Shown: positions 31,437-41,097 of the stretch, in pieces | How the letters are laid out: each line of letters opens with the position of its first letter | Position numbering within the stretch: the first letter of the stretch is position 1 | DNA from: DASSUW01 sp963849695 | GTDB taxonomy: Bacteria > Actinomycetota > Thermoleophilia > Solirubrobacterales > Solirubrobacteraceae | NCBI GenBank assembly: GCA_963849695.1 | Contig: CAWKIT010000024.1 | Location: forward strand, 1-64,000 | DNA length: 64,000 nt | Reading direction: 5' to 3' | Notes under the pieces: model-generated | The model's database searches: none | The model's input: only the letters and a program-made list of their open reading frames with translations | What the model was told of the DNA's origin: nothing | Position numbers and translations under genes: made by a program

Positions 31437-33429
31437 ACGCGACCCCCGCGTCGATCAGCTGCTTCCAGATCTCGCCCTGGTCGACGACCTCGACGCCGAG
31501 CTTCTCGGCCTTCGCGGTCTTGGCCGCGCCGACGTTCTCGCCGGTGATCAGGAGATCGGTGCTGGCCGACACCGACGAAGCGGTGGTGGCGCCGGCGCGC
31601 TCGCACAGGCGCTGGAAGCTCGGACGCGGGATCTTCTCGCCGCTGCGCGGGTCGGCGATCGTGCCGGTGACGACCACGGTCTTGCCGGCCAGCGGGGCGT
31701 CGGCGGCGACCTCCGGCGGGAGATCCTCGTCGAGCACGTCGAGCTCGACGCCCAGCTCGCGCAGCCTCGCGAGCTCGGCGCGCGTGGTCTCGCGATTGAG
31801 GTGCGTGTGCAGGCTGGCCGCGACCTTCGGCCCGATGTCCTCGACCTGCTGGAGCTCCTCCTCGCTCGTGTCCGCGAGCGCTTCGAGGCTGCGGAAGCCG
31901 GCGCGGCAGATGCGCGCGGCGGTCCCGTCCGAGGCCATCGGGATCGCGAGGCCGATCAGCGCGCGCCGCATGCCGACCGAGCGGCTGCGGTCGATCGACT
32001 CGACCATCCGGTCGGCCGACACGTCGGCGATCCGCTCGAAGGAGAGCAGTGTGTCGCGCTCGAGCGCGTAGAAGTCCGACGGCCGCTCGAGCAGGCCGGC
32101 CTCGTTGAGCCGCTCGATCCACACCGGCCCGATCGCGTCGATGTCGGCGGCGGCGCGCGAGGCCCAGTGGATCAGGCGCCGGACGGTCTGCGCCGGGCAC
32201 GCGACGTTGGTGCAGAACAGCTCGCGGCTGTTGCCCTGCTCGGTGAGCGGCTGCCCGCACGACGGGCACTGCTCCGGCGGCTCGATCTCGCGCTCGGCGC
32301 CGGTGCGCTTGGAGGCGTCGAGCACGCCCGCCACGAACGGGATCACGTCCCCGGCGCGGCGCACCAGCACGGTGTCGCCGATGCGGACGTCGCGCGCGCG
32401 GATCACCTCCTGGTTGGCGAGCGTCGCGCGCGTGACGGTCGTGCCGCCCACGAACACCGGCTCGAGCACGGCGACCGGCGACACCTTGCCGATCTTGCCG
32501 ACGTCCCAGATGACGTCGGCCAGCATCGTGGTCTTCTCCTCGGCGGCGAACTTGTAGGCGAGCGCGCCGCGCGGGCTGTTGGCGCGCGTCCCGGCGGCGG
32601 CGTAGGCGCCGCGGTCGGCGAGCCGCAGGACCGCGCCGTCGAGGTCGTAGTCGAGCCGGTTGCGCTCGGCCTCGATGCCGGCGATCACCTCGAGCGCGGC
32701 GTCGGCGTCGTCGCAGTGGCGCATGTCGGCGGCGTCGAACCCGAGCGTGCGCAGCGCGAGCTCGAGGTCGTCGTGGACGCCGTTGGCGGTGTGGAGGTCG
32801 AACGCGAAGAACCGCAGCCGCCGCTCGGCGACCACGGCCGGGTCCTTGGCGCGCACCGTGCCGGCGGCGGCGTTGCGCGGGTTGATCAGCGGCTTGTCGG
32901 GGTGCGCCTCGTTGTAGGCGGCGAACGTCGAGCGCAGCATCACCAGCTCGCCGCGGACCTCGACCCGCCCGGCGGCTTCGAGCCGGTCCGGCACCCCCTC
33001 CGCCAGCGCGCGCACCAGCACCGTCACGTCGTCGCCGGTGGTGCCGTCGCCGCGCGTGATCGCGCGCGCCAGCCGCCCGCGCTCGTAGACGACCGCCAGC
33101 GAGAGGCCGTCGAGCTTCGGCATCACCACCACCGGCTGGCCCGCGAAGCGGTCGAAGAAGGCGGCGACCTGCTCGGGCGTGGTGGCCTTCTCGAGCGAGA
33201 GCATCGGGCGGCTGTGGCGGACCGGGGCGTGCAACACGCCCGCAGCGCCGACCTGCTCGAGCGGGTTGGGGTCGGGCGCGAGGTCCGGATGCTCGGCGAT
33301 CAGGCCGCGCAACTCGTCCTCCAGCGCGTCGTACTCTGCGTCGGCGACCAGCGGCGCTCCCTGGTAATACGCCTCGCGAAGCTCGACGATCCGCTCCGCG
33401 AGCTCGGCGATCCGCGCCGCCGCCGTCAT
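31435..33429 (-). CDS. ligA: NAD-dependent DNA ligase LigA
   Basis: This 664-residue replicative ligase is complete. The Ia domain covers about 1-65, and the adenylation domain has catalytic Lys105 in KLDG and the REGELVMLR-like motif. OB-fold, zinc-finger (CPSCGQPL...CTNVACPAQ), helix-hairpin-helix and BRCT domains follow, with the BRCT near LAGKTVVVTGTIADPRSGEK. It seals nicks in duplex DNA using NAD+. Its ATG overlaps the stop of the flavoprotein gene by 4 bp, so the two are translationally coupled. No gat genes follow, and the downstream neighbour is convergent. Confidence 0.96.
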   Translation of the reverse strand: MTAAARIAELAERIVELREAYYQGAPLVADAEYDALEDELRGLIAEHPDLAPDPNPLEQVGAAGVLHAPVRHSRPMLSLEKATTPEQVAAFFDRFAGQPVVVMPKLDGLSLAVVYERGRLARAITRGDGTTGDDVTVLVRALAEGVPDRLEAAGRVEVRGELVMLRSTFAAYNEAHPDKPLINPRNAAAGTVRAKDPAVVAERRLRFFAFDLHTANGVHDDLELALRTLGFDAADMRHCDDADAALEVIAGIEAERNRLDYDLDGAVLRLADRGAYAAAGTRANSPRGALAYKFAAEEKTTMLADVIWDVGKIGKVSPVAVLEPVFVGGTTVTRATLANQEVIRARDVRIGDTVLVRRAGDVIPFVAGVLDASKRTGAEREIEPPEQCPSCGQPLTEQGNSRELFCTNVACPAQTVRRLIHWASRAAADIDAIGPVWIERLNEAGLLERPSDFYALERDTLLSFERIADVSADRMVESIDRSRSVGMRRALIGLAIPMASDGTAARICRAGFRSLEALADTSEEELQQVEDIGPKVAASLHTHLNRETTRAELARLRELGVELDVLDEDLPPEVAADAPLAGKTVVVTGTIADPRSGEKIPRPSFQRLCERAGATTASSVSASTDLLITGENVGAAKTAKAEKLGVEVVDQGEIWKQLIDAGVA

Positions 33430-34616
33430 GCGAGCGAGGCCAGCTCCACGTCCGGGTCGCGCAACTTTGCCGGGTCGACCTGCGTGCCGCTGCGGATCAC
33501 CGCCTGGATGTCGTCGGTGACGTCCCAGACGTTGACGTTCATGCCCGCGAGCAGGCGGCCGGCCTTGAGCCAGAACGCGATGAACTCGCGGCCCTCGACG
33601 TCGCCGCGGAACACGACCTCGTCCCACTCGGTGGCGTGGCCGGCGTACTCCATGCCGACCTCGTACTGGTCGGAGAAGAAGTACGGGATGCGGTCGTACG
33701 GCTCGCCGGTGTCGAGCATCGAGCGCGCAGCCGCCGGGCCCTGCTCGAGCGCGTTGTGCCAGTGCTCGACGCGCAGGCGCGTGTTGAACAGCGGATGCCA
33801 CGCGTTGGCGACGTCGCCGGCCGCGAACACGCCGTCGGCGGAGGTGCGCAGGCGGTTGTCGACCACGATGCCGTTGTCGAGGTCGAGGCCCGCGGCCTCG
33901 GCCAGCTCGGTACGCGGCACCACGCCGATGCCGACCACCACGTGGTCGCACTCGACGGCGCGTCCGCCGGCCAGCGTTATGCGGCCGCCTTCGATCGCCT
34001 CGACCGCGGCCCCCGTCAGGACCTCGACCCCGTGGTCGCGGTGGATGGCCGCGTAGATCTCCCCCAGCTCGCGGCCGAGCACGCGCTCGAGCGGCGCCGA
34101 GGCCTGCTCGATCAGCGTCACCTCGAGCCCCTTCTGGCGCGCGGACGCGGCGACCTCGGAGCCGATCCAGCCGCCGCCGATCACGGCCATCCGGCCGCCC
34201 TGGTCGAGTACGCCGCGCAGGGTGTCGGAGTCGCCGAAGTCGCGCAGGTAGTAGGCATCCTCGGCGCCCGGGAGCCGGCGGGGCTCGGCGCCGGTGGCCA
34301 GGAGCAGGCTGTGGAACGGGACCCGCTCACCGCCGGCGATCGCGACCTCGCGGGCGTTGAGGTCGATCGCCTCGGCCACGGTCTCGGTGCGGAGCTCGAT
34401 GTCGTGCTCGTCGTAGTAGGCGGACTCGTGCACGTAGGCGGCGTCGCGCTCGGCCTCGCCGCGCAGGTAGTCCTTCGACAACGGCGGGCGCTCGTAGGGA
34501 CGGTCGGGCTCGGCGCCGATCAGCACCACGCGCCCGTCGAACCCCTCCTCGCGCAGGGTCTCGGCCGCCTTGCCGCCGGCCAGGCCCGCGCCCACGATCA
34601 CATAGGTCTCGGTCAT
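33426..34616 (-). CDS. Ferredoxin-reductase-like FAD/NAD(P) oxidoreductase
   Basis: This 396-residue flavoprotein has the FAD motif IVGAGLAGGKAAETL, the second Rossmann motif GGRMAVIGGGWIGSEVAASARQKGLEVTLIE for NAD(P)H, and the ATG-like LLATGAEP. The GVFAAGDVANAWHP segment contacts the flavin. The C-terminal domain matches the Reductase_C type of ferredoxin and rubredoxin reductases. It should pass electrons from NAD(P)H to a ferredoxin, but no ferredoxin or P450 is encoded nearby. It is divergent from the aldo-keto reductase gene and overlaps ligA. Confidence 0.9.
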   Translation of the reverse strand: MTETYVIVGAGLAGGKAAETLREEGFDGRVVLIGAEPDRPYERPPLSKDYLRGEAERDAAYVHESAYYDEHDIELRTETVAEAIDLNAREVAIAGGERVPFHSLLLATGAEPRRLPGAEDAYYLRDFGDSDTLRGVLDQGGRMAVIGGGWIGSEVAASARQKGLEVTLIEQASAPLERVLGRELGEIYAAIHRDHGVEVLTGAAVEAIEGGRITLAGGRAVECDHVVVGIGVVPRTELAEAAGLDLDNGIVVDNRLRTSADGVFAAGDVANAWHPLFNTRLRVEHWHNALEQGPAAARSMLDTGEPYDRIPYFFSDQYEVGMEYAGHATEWDEVVFRGDVEGREFIAFWLKAGRLLAGMNVNVWDVTDDIQAVIRSGTQVDPAKLRDPDVELASLA

Positions 34617-34663
34617 AGGTCCTCGTGCGACACCATACGAAAGCTTGGATTACCGTGCGGGCC

Positions 34664-35665
34664 ATGGAGCACCGGCGCCTCGGCAGCTCGGATCTCGACG
34701 TCTCGGTCATCGCGCTCGGCTCGTGGCTGACTTACTCGGGCGGCGTCGGCCGCGAGCAGACGGAGGCCTGCACGCGCGCGGCGTTCGACACCGGGATCAC
34801 GTTCTTCGACACCGCCAACGTGTACGGGCGCGGCGCCGCCGAGAGCGCGTGGGGCGAGATCCTGTCCGGCTACCCGCGTGACTCGTACACGCTCGCCACC
34901 AAGGTCTACTTCCCGATGTCGGCGCGCGACCGCGGCCTCTCGCGGGCGCAGATCCACAAGCAGATCGACGCGTCGCTCCAGCGCCTGCAGACCGGCTACG
35001 TCGACCTCTACCAGTGCCACCGCTACGACGACGACACGCCGCTCGAGGAGACGATGCAGGCGCTGACCGAGGTGGTCGAGGCGGGCAAGGCGCGCTACAT
35101 CGGCTTCAGCGAGTGGCCGCCCGACAGGATCCAGGCCGCGCTTGACCTAGCCGGGGCCGGGAGTATGTCCCCCCGGGACATACTCCCAAGCGAATCGCCC
35201 TCTGGGCGATTCGCCCGGTTCGTCTCCAGCCAGCCGCAGTACTCGGCGCTGTGGCGCGCCCCCGAGGCCGGGGTGATCCCGCTGTGCGAGAGCAACGGCA
35301 TCTCGCAGATCGTGTGGTCCCCACTCGCGCAGGGCGTCCTGACCGGCAAGTACCGGCCGGGCGCCCCGCCGCCCGCCGGCTCGCGCGCGACGTCGAGCAA
35401 GATGAACCGGTTCATCAAGCAGTGGCTGACCGACGAGATGCTCGAGGCGGTGCAGCGGCTGCAGCCGGTGGCCGACGGCGCCGGGCTGACGATGTCGCAG
35501 CTGGCGCTCGCGTGGGTTCTGCGGCAGCCGAGCGTCGCCGCCGCGATCGTCGGCGCCTCGCGGCCCGAGCAGGTGCACGAGAACGCGGCCGCCGCCGGGA
35601 TCGAGCTGTCCGACGACGTGCTGCGCGCCATCGACGACGCGCTGGACCCCGTCGCAGTCCGCTAG
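34664..35665 (+). CDS. Aldo-keto reductase with palindromic insertion
   Basis: This 333-residue TIM-barrel oxidoreductase is of the Kv-beta-like AKR group. It has the catalytic Asp in FDTANVYG, Lys in ATKVYF and the usual Tyr and His positions (DLYQCHRYDDD). NADP binding is in the IVGASRPEQ tail. Around residues 166-184 the chain reads SMSPRDILPSESPSGRFAR, encoded by two perfect palindromes (35159-35187 and 35190-35214). Family members normally have only a short helix and loop before RFVSSQPQYS, so this looks like an in-frame insertion. The stop overlaps the convergent neighbour's stop in CTAG. Confidence 0.9.
   Translation: MEHRRLGSSDLDVSVIALGSWLTYSGGVGREQTEACTRAAFDTGITFFDTANVYGRGAAESAWGEILSGYPRDSYTLATKVYFPMSARDRGLSRAQIHKQIDASLQRLQTGYVDLYQCHRYDDDTPLEETMQALTEVVEAGKARYIGFSEWPPDRIQAALDLAGAGSMSPRDILPSESPSGRFARFVSSQPQYSALWRAPEAGVIPLCESNGISQIVWSPLAQGVLTGKYRPGAPPPAGSRATSSKMNRFIKQWLTDEMLEAVQRLQPVADGAGLTMSQLALAWVLRQPSVAAAIVGASRPEQVHENAAAAGIELSDDVLRAIDDALDPVAVR
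35159..35187. repeat. Perfect 13-bp-arm hairpin inside a coding sequence
   Basis: GGGAGTATGTCCC (35159-35171), loop CCC, GGGACATACTCCC (35175-35187). It is in frame within the aldo-keto reductase gene and stands out from ordinary coding sequence. Confidence 0.85.
35190..35214. repeat. Second perfect hairpin inside the same coding sequence
   Basis: GCGAATCGCCC (35190-35200), loop TCT, GGGCGATTCGC (35204-35214). It begins 2 bp after the first hairpin. Together they add about 19 codons. Confidence 0.85.
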
Positions 35666-36084
35666 AAGAGCGGCGGCGTCGTCACCAGCGGCTCGATCCG
35701 CCAGCCGCCCGGCGCCGGGACGGCGTGCCAGAGCTCGTCGAAGCCCTCCTCGGGCGCGGGCCGCACGAACCGCCGTGCGGTGGCGGCCGCGATCCCCGGC
35801 CCCACGTGCTCCGACCGCCCGTCGCCCTCGACGAGGTAGCCGATCACGCGGAACCCGGCCGCCCGCGCCGGCTCGACGTAGCGGCGCCGCTCGGCGGGCG
35901 TCGGGTTCGTGTTGTCGACCACGAACGGCTGGCGCGTCTCGAGGCACAGCTCCAGGAACGCCGCCTCGCGGTGCCGGGTGCGCAGCACGTCCATCGACAC
36001 GTGCACGTGCGTGGCCAGGAAGTGGTCGCGGTAGAGCGTGGTCTTGCCGCTGCCCTGCACTCCGCAGAGGACCACCGCCTCCAT
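35662..36084 (-). CDS. Small P-loop kinase-like ATPase
   Basis: This 140-residue protein starts MEAVVLCGVQGSGKTTLYRDHF, a Walker A motif of the polynucleotide-kinase/zeta-toxin-like AAA_33 family. FVVDNTNPTPAERRRYVEPARAAGF is the DNTN motif typical of that group. It probably phosphorylates a nucleoside, nucleic acid or small molecule; the substrate cannot be assigned. Its stop overlaps the aldo-keto reductase stop. Confidence 0.8.
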   Translation of the reverse strand: MEAVVLCGVQGSGKTTLYRDHFLATHVHVSMDVLRTRHREAAFLELCLETRQPFVVDNTNPTPAERRRYVEPARAAGFRVIGYLVEGDGRSEHVGPGIAAATARRFVRPAPEEGFDELWHAVPAPGGWRIEPLVTTPPLF

Positions 36085-36088
36085 CCGC

Positions 36089-36583
36089 TCACCCGCGGCG
36101 GGGGCGAAGCCGCGGCCACCATGCCGGGACGGCGCGCCGGTAAGCCTCGTACTGCGCGCCGTATCGGCGGGCCAGCGTCGGCTCCTCGTACAACAGGACG
36201 AAGGCCGCCATCAGCGCCCACACCACCGCGGCGTAGAACAGCAGGTCGGCGCGGCACAGCAGCAGCGCCTGGCCGGCGATCGCTCCCGTGACGGCGATGT
36301 ACATCACGTTGCGCACGTAGCGGTACGGCCCGCCGACCACCAGCTGCTCGGTCGGCGCCGACGGCGCCGGCGTCCCCAGCCCCTCGACCACGAAGCGCGC
36401 GAACGCCTGGACGAGCACCGCGCCGCTCACGACCACCAGGGCCGCGCCGAGCACGCGCAGCGGCGGCCACCAGTCGCCGCCGGTCTCCCAGCCGGTGAGC
36501 AGGTACGGCATCACGCCCGCCACCACGCCCGGCGCGACCGCGAAGAACAGCGCGCTGCCGGCCGCCGCCGTCGGGCGCTTCAT
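36089..36583 (-). CDS. Isoprenylcysteine methyltransferase-like membrane protein
   Basis: This 164-residue protein has about four membrane helices. The C-terminal pattern GPYRYVRNVMYIAVT and EEPTLARRYGAQYEAYRRAVPAWWPR is typical of the ICMT/PEMT (phospholipid N-methyltransferase-like) fold. Bacterial members methylate unknown substrates using S-adenosylmethionine. It is coupled by an ATGA overlap to the deaminase gene upstream. Confidence 0.83.
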   Translation of the reverse strand: MKRPTAAAGSALFFAVAPGVVAGVMPYLLTGWETGGDWWPPLRVLGAALVVVSGAVLVQAFARFVVEGLGTPAPSAPTEQLVVGGPYRYVRNVMYIAVTGAIAGQALLLCRADLLFYAAVVWALMAAFVLLYEEPTLARRYGAQYEAYRRAVPAWWPRLRPRRG

Positions 36584-37023
36584 TCGCCGATGTCCTCGTC
36601 CCAGATCTCCGGGTGGCGGGCGATGAACGCGCCGAGCAGGTCGGCGCACTCCCGGGAGTCGAGGTCGACCACCTCCACGCCGCACTCGCGCAGCCAGTCG
36701 ATCCCGCCCTGGAACGTCCTCGACTCACCCACCACCACGGTCCCGATCCCGAACTGGCGGATCAGGCCGGCGCAGTACCAGCACGGGGCGAGCGTGGTGG
36801 CCATGATCGTGTCGCGGTACGAGCGCCGCCGGCCGGCGTTGCGGAACGCCTCCGTCTCGCCGTGGGCCGAAGGGTCGTCGCGCTGCACGCGCTGGTTGCG
36901 GCCGCTGCCGAGCAGCGCGCCCGCGGCGTCGAACAGCGCGCCGCCGATCGGGATGCCGCCCTCCTCCATCCCGGCGCGCGCCTCGGCGAGCGCGACCTCG
37001 AGCATCGCGTGGTGGTCGGTCAC
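36580..37023 (-). CDS. Cytosine deaminase, yeast FCY1 type
   Basis: This 147-residue zinc deaminase has ligands His54 and catalytic Glu56 in AHGETEAF, and Cys81 and Cys84 in PCWYC. Its pattern, GGIPIGGALFD near the start and an IWDEDIGE C-terminus, closely matches the fungal cytosine deaminase that converts cytosine to uracil, rather than the larger bacterial CodA. Related nucleobase or guanine substrates remain possible. The GTG start at 37023 gives the right N-terminus (TDHHAMLEVALAEARAG). Confidence 0.88.
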   Translation of the reverse strand: MTDHHAMLEVALAEARAGMEEGGIPIGGALFDAAGALLGSGRNQRVQRDDPSAHGETEAFRNAGRRRSYRDTIMATTLAPCWYCAGLIRQFGIGTVVVGESRTFQGGIDWLRECGVEVVDLDSRECADLLGAFIARHPEIWDEDIGE

Positions 37024-37306
37024 GGCGCGCAAGGCTATCGATGAGGAAGGCGGTAAGCCACCGGCAAGACCATCGCAATCGCGCGGAAACCGGCGGTGCG
37101 CAGACTGGCCGGCCATGAAGCCGTTCCCCACTCCGCTCTCGCACACGAGCCGTGCCCAGCCGGTGCTGAGCCAGTCCACCCGCCCCCAGCCCCCGCGCAC
37201 GATGCGCTCGACGGTCCTGCAGTCGCTCCTGCTGGCGCCCGACGGCGGCGTGCCCACGCGCCGCCACGGGCAGGGCCGCAGCCAGGCGCTGTGAGTGTTG
37301 GGCGAG
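37024..37306. other. Intergenic region, no convincing gene
   Basis: This is 283 bp between the deaminase start and the subtilase stop. A 59-codon plus-strand open frame (37115-37294, starting KPFPTPLSHTSRAQP) has low-complexity composition and no family resemblance. It could be a real small gene but nothing supports it. Confidence 0.4.
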
Positions 37307-40196
37307 TCAGGGCCGCCTGGTCCGTTCGCAGCGGCGGGCGCGATCGGCATTGTCGACGATTGCCACGTCGCGGCCGGGACCGCAGTCGATCGTGTCGGCC
37401 GCATGCCCGCGCGCCACCACGCGGTCGTTGCCGGCGCCGGCGGCGACCAGGTCGCGGCCGGCGCCCGAGTCGATGTGGTCGTCGCCGGCGCCGGCGTTCA
37501 CGCGATCCGGGCCCGGGCCGCCGAACAGTCGGTCGTCCCCGCGCCCCCCGTACAGGCGGTCGGCGCCGTTCTGGCCGTACAGGCAGTCGGCGCCGCCGAG
37601 GCCACGCAGGACGTCGGCTCCCCGGCGTCCGAGCATGATGTCGGTCAGCGCGTTGCCGCTGCGGCGGTCGTCGCCGCTGGTGCCCACTATCAAGGTGCCG
37701 GCCAGCGCACAGCGCGGTCGCAACGGAGCGCCCGGAGCCGCGGGCGGTTGCTCGGCGGGCAGCTGAACGGCAGGCTGCGGTGGGATTATCGCGAGCGGGT
37801 TGACGGTGTGTGGCTCATCCTCCGAGGCGCCGCCGCTGAAGTAGAAGTCGCCGGCGTAGGTTGCAGTCAGCGACCTGGCGCCCCGGGTCGTGAGGGTGAT
37901 GTCGCACTCTGCGGCCGCGATGGTGGCGGTGCAGCTGTCGACGCCGTCGCTCACGGTGACGTCGCCGGTCGGCGTGCCCGCCTGCGGCTGTACGGGTCGC
38001 CACGTCGAAGTGGATCGTCACCGTCTGGCCGACGGTCGAGGGGTCGGGAGTGTCGGAGGTGATCCTGGTTGTCGTATCGGCCCGGTTGACCTGGTGCGTG
38101 ACGCTTTCTGATGGCGGGCTGGGGTTGTGGTAGGAGTCGCCGTTGTAGGTGGCGGTCAGCGACCTGGTTCCCGCCGTGGTGAACGCGAGCGTGCACTGGC
38201 CCGCCGCGACCGTGCCGGTGCACGACTCGGTCCCGTCGCTGACCGTCACGCTCCCGGTCGGGGTGCCGCCATCCGGCGCTTCGTCCGCGACGCTGTAGTG
38301 CACCGTGACCGCCTGACCGATCACCGAGGGGTCAGGATCGACCGCTCTGATCACCGTGGTGGTGTCGGCCCTCATGGCCGGGGAACTCAGCGCTGCGTCG
38401 AGGTTCAGCCGCCGGCCCGAGACGGTATCGCCGCTCAGCACGGCGACGGGGTCGCCGGTGTCCATCAGCGCAGCCTTGACCTCGGCGACGGTCGCCGACG
38501 GCTTGTGCGAGAACAGCACGGCGGCGGCGCCGGCCACGTGCGGGGAGGCCATCGACGTGCCGCTCAGCAACTGGTAGTCGTTGCTGCCGTAGGGGCCGCC
38601 GGGGCAAGCGATGCGCACGTTGTCGAGGTAGACCCCGTTCCTGGTGGTGCTCGCGTTCGAGGTGAGCCGGTAGCGGTAGTAGCGGCTGCCGGCGGCGCCG
38701 AGCTCCAGGCCGGCGGACCTGACCGCGCCCTCGGTGTTGCCGATCCCTGTGAGGTTCGTCCAGGCGGTGCCGTCCGTCGAGGATTGGACCCAGAGCCAGT
38801 CAAAGCCTGCCTGCAGGTAGGTCCCGTAGCGGAACTTCAACACGCAGTCGGTGCGCTCTCCGACGTCGACCGTCGAACTGGTCCGGATCGCCCAGTCGGC
38901 ATTGTTGGCGTAGTTGCCGCCGGGCGAGTCGACCAGCCAGGTGGTATTGAGCACCGTGGCCGTGCCCCACGGCCCGCTCTGCACGGTCCACTTGCCGAGG
39001 CCGTTCTGGAAGTCGTCGTTGAAAGTGTCCGGCAGGTAGTGCGGTCGCGCCGAGTCGATGTCGACGCCCGGCGCCGCCAGGTCGACCGACGTCGCGCCGT
39101 AGCTGGAGAAGTCGGCCAAGGCGTCGGTGTTGTCGGTCGCGGCGACGCAGATCAGGTTCGCGGCCGTGTAGCTGCACGGAAACGCCGGTGTCGTGTCGTT
39201 GTTCTGCGCGATGTTGCCGGCGGAAACGACGAACAGCGAGTCCGGGTGATTGGTGATCGCGTCCGACATCGCCTGCGAGAAGACGGGGCCGCCCAGCGAG
39301 GCGTTGATCACACTCGCGCCGTTGGCGGCCGCGTAGGTGAACGCATCCGCGATATCGGCATTGTTGCCCGAGCCGCTGGCGTTGAGCGCACGGACGTCCA
39401 TGATCGCCGCCTCCCAGGCCACGCCGACGCCGCCCGCGCCGTTGTTGCCGCGGGCGGCGATCGTGCCGGCCACGTGCGTGCCGTGGTCGGTGTAGTCCCA
39501 GGGGTTGTTGTCGTCGCCCACGAAATCCCACCCACGGATGTCATCGACCACTCCGTTGCCGTCGTCGTCGACGCCGTTGCCCTCGGTCTCGTCCGGGTTG
39601 CTCCACATGTTCGGCGCCAGATCCGGATGCTCAAAGGCCACGCCGGAGTCGACCACGGCCACCACCGTCGACGCGCTTCCGCGGTTGACGTCCCACGCCT
39701 CCGCCGCGTCGATGTCAGCGTCGGCCGTGCCCTCCCGCCCGTTGACCGCCTGGCCCGTGTTGTTCAGGCCCCATAGACCGCCGAACCGCGGGTCATTGGG
39801 TGTCGTGGAGCCGGCCTGGTAGATCCAGTTGGGCTCGGCGAAGCGTACGTCCGCGCGCTTCTCCAGCGCAGCGATCGCCTCCTCGACGGTCTGGCCGCGC
39901 TCGACCTTCACCAGCTGCGCGCCCCGCGCGAGCAGGTTCCGCCTGGCGCGTACGTCGGCGGCCGACCGCGCCGCCGTCCGCTCAGACGCGTCCACCCCCG
40001 ACCGGAATCCCACCACGATCTCGCCCGGCACCGCGGCCGGCCCCGCCGGAGCAGCCGCACGCAACGTCGGCCCGCTCTGCGCGGCCGCAACCGGCGTTGT
40101 CCCGGGCAGCGCGCAGACTGCAGCAATCACGACCATGGTCGCGCCCGCTCGGATCGACGTTGCCCGTGCGCCGTAGGCGTCGACCCGGATGCTCAT
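37307..40196 (-). pseudogene. Modular secreted subtilase (S8) with RTX tail, +1 frameshift
   Basis: The gene encodes an exported protease of about 960 residues. A signal peptide and propeptide are followed by a subtilisin domain with Asp in VVAVVDSGV, His in DHGTHVAGT and Ser in GTSMASPHVAG. Between the SYGATSVDLAAPG segment and the catalytic Ser lies an inserted beta-rich domain of about 150 residues. Two bacterial Ig-like repeats (both ending GTRSLTATY / GARSLTATY) and about seven GGxGxDxLYGG calcium-binding nonapeptides follow. The frame breaks near 37977-37979, where an extra C (plus strand) in a C-run must be removed to enter the second Ig repeat. The catalytic domain is intact even without correction. 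Confidence 0.85.
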
Positions 40197-40392
40197 GGCG
40201 TCTCCCCAATCCAGCGCCGCCACGGTTTGAGCGAGCCCTCAGCCGGCCACGACCGCCGGCCGTCGGTCACGGCTGTTCGCCTCAGCGGCCGAACGTACGG
40301 CGACGTGCGCGACATGCCCGCTCCTGATCGTCATGGAGGAGTCATCATCGCGCTCGCCGCCCGGCGCAGCAACTGCATTCGTCGCGCCGTTC

Positions 40393-40408
40393 TGTGTACT
40401 AGTGCACA
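40393..40408. promoter_or_regulatory. TGTGTACTAGTGCACA near-palindrome
   Basis: A 16-bp inverted repeat centred on ACTAGT with one mismatched pair lies in the 247-bp gap between the ECF sigma gene stop and the subtilase start. It may be an operator for the subtilase promoter, but it lies 197 bp upstream of that start. Confidence 0.35.
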
Positions 40409-40443
40409 CAACACCGATGAACGAGACCGCCTCGCGATCGGGG

Positions 40444-41097
40444 CTAAAGCGTGCTGTCGTGGGGGGCGGGTGGGGTCGACAGGGTGCGTGCGATGCGCTG
40501 GCGAGCTCGGTAGACGCGGGTGGTGACGGTCGCTTCGCGGATGCCCAGGAGCCGCCCCGCCTCGCGGTAGGAGAGGCCCACCAGGTCGACCGCGATCAGC
40601 GCTCGGCGGAAGTCGTCGGGCAGCGCGGCGATCGTCGCGAACAGTTCCTGCTGCTCGAGCGCCGCTTCCGGGTCGGCCCGCGCGGAGCGCATGGTCTGGC
40701 TCTCTTCGGCCGGCAGCTCGACGGTGCTCGGCCGACGGCCGGCCGTTCTCAGGCTCGTCAGGTACGTGTTGCGGAGCGCTCCGAGCAGGTAGGGCAGCTC
40801 GTGGTCGCGGTGGAGCCGGCGCGGACGGGCCAGCACCCGCGCGAAGGTCTCCTGGACCAGGTCCTCGGCGTCGTGGCGCGATCCGCACAGCGCCCACGCA
40901 GCGCGGTGGAGCTGGTCCACCTGGTCCGGTAGACGCTGCGACGCGCCGAGCCGCCGCGCGGTGATGACCTTCGCCACGGGCAGGCCGGCGGCGATGACGT
41001 CGGCGACGCGGCTTCCGGTGATCGCGTCGACCCCGCCCTGAGGCGGCTGGGCATTGCCGCCGCCGCCCACGATGCCGGCAGGCGGGCTGCCGTCCAC
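40444..41097 (-). CDS. ECF-subfamily RNA polymerase sigma factor
   Basis: The product has up to 217 residues. Region 2 is HRAAWALCGSRHDAEDLVQETFARVLARP and region 4 is ALPDDFRRALIAVDLVGLSYREAGRLLGIREATVTTRVYRARQRIARTL. The first 40 residues are low-complexity, and a GTG at 40977 (178 residues) is a likely alternative start. No complete anti-sigma factor gene is adjacent. The 40-codon open frame at 41417 only resembles the beginning of one. Target promoters are unknown. Confidence 0.87.
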   Translation of the reverse strand: MDGSPPAGIVGGGGNAQPPQGGVDAITGSRVADVIAAGLPVAKVITARRLGASQRLPDQVDQLHRAAWALCGSRHDAEDLVQETFARVLARPRRLHRDHELPYLLGALRNTYLTSLRTAGRRPSTVELPAEESQTMRSARADPEAALEQQELFATIAALPDDFRRALIAVDLVGLSYREAGRLLGIREATVTTRVYRARQRIARTLSTPPAPHDSTL

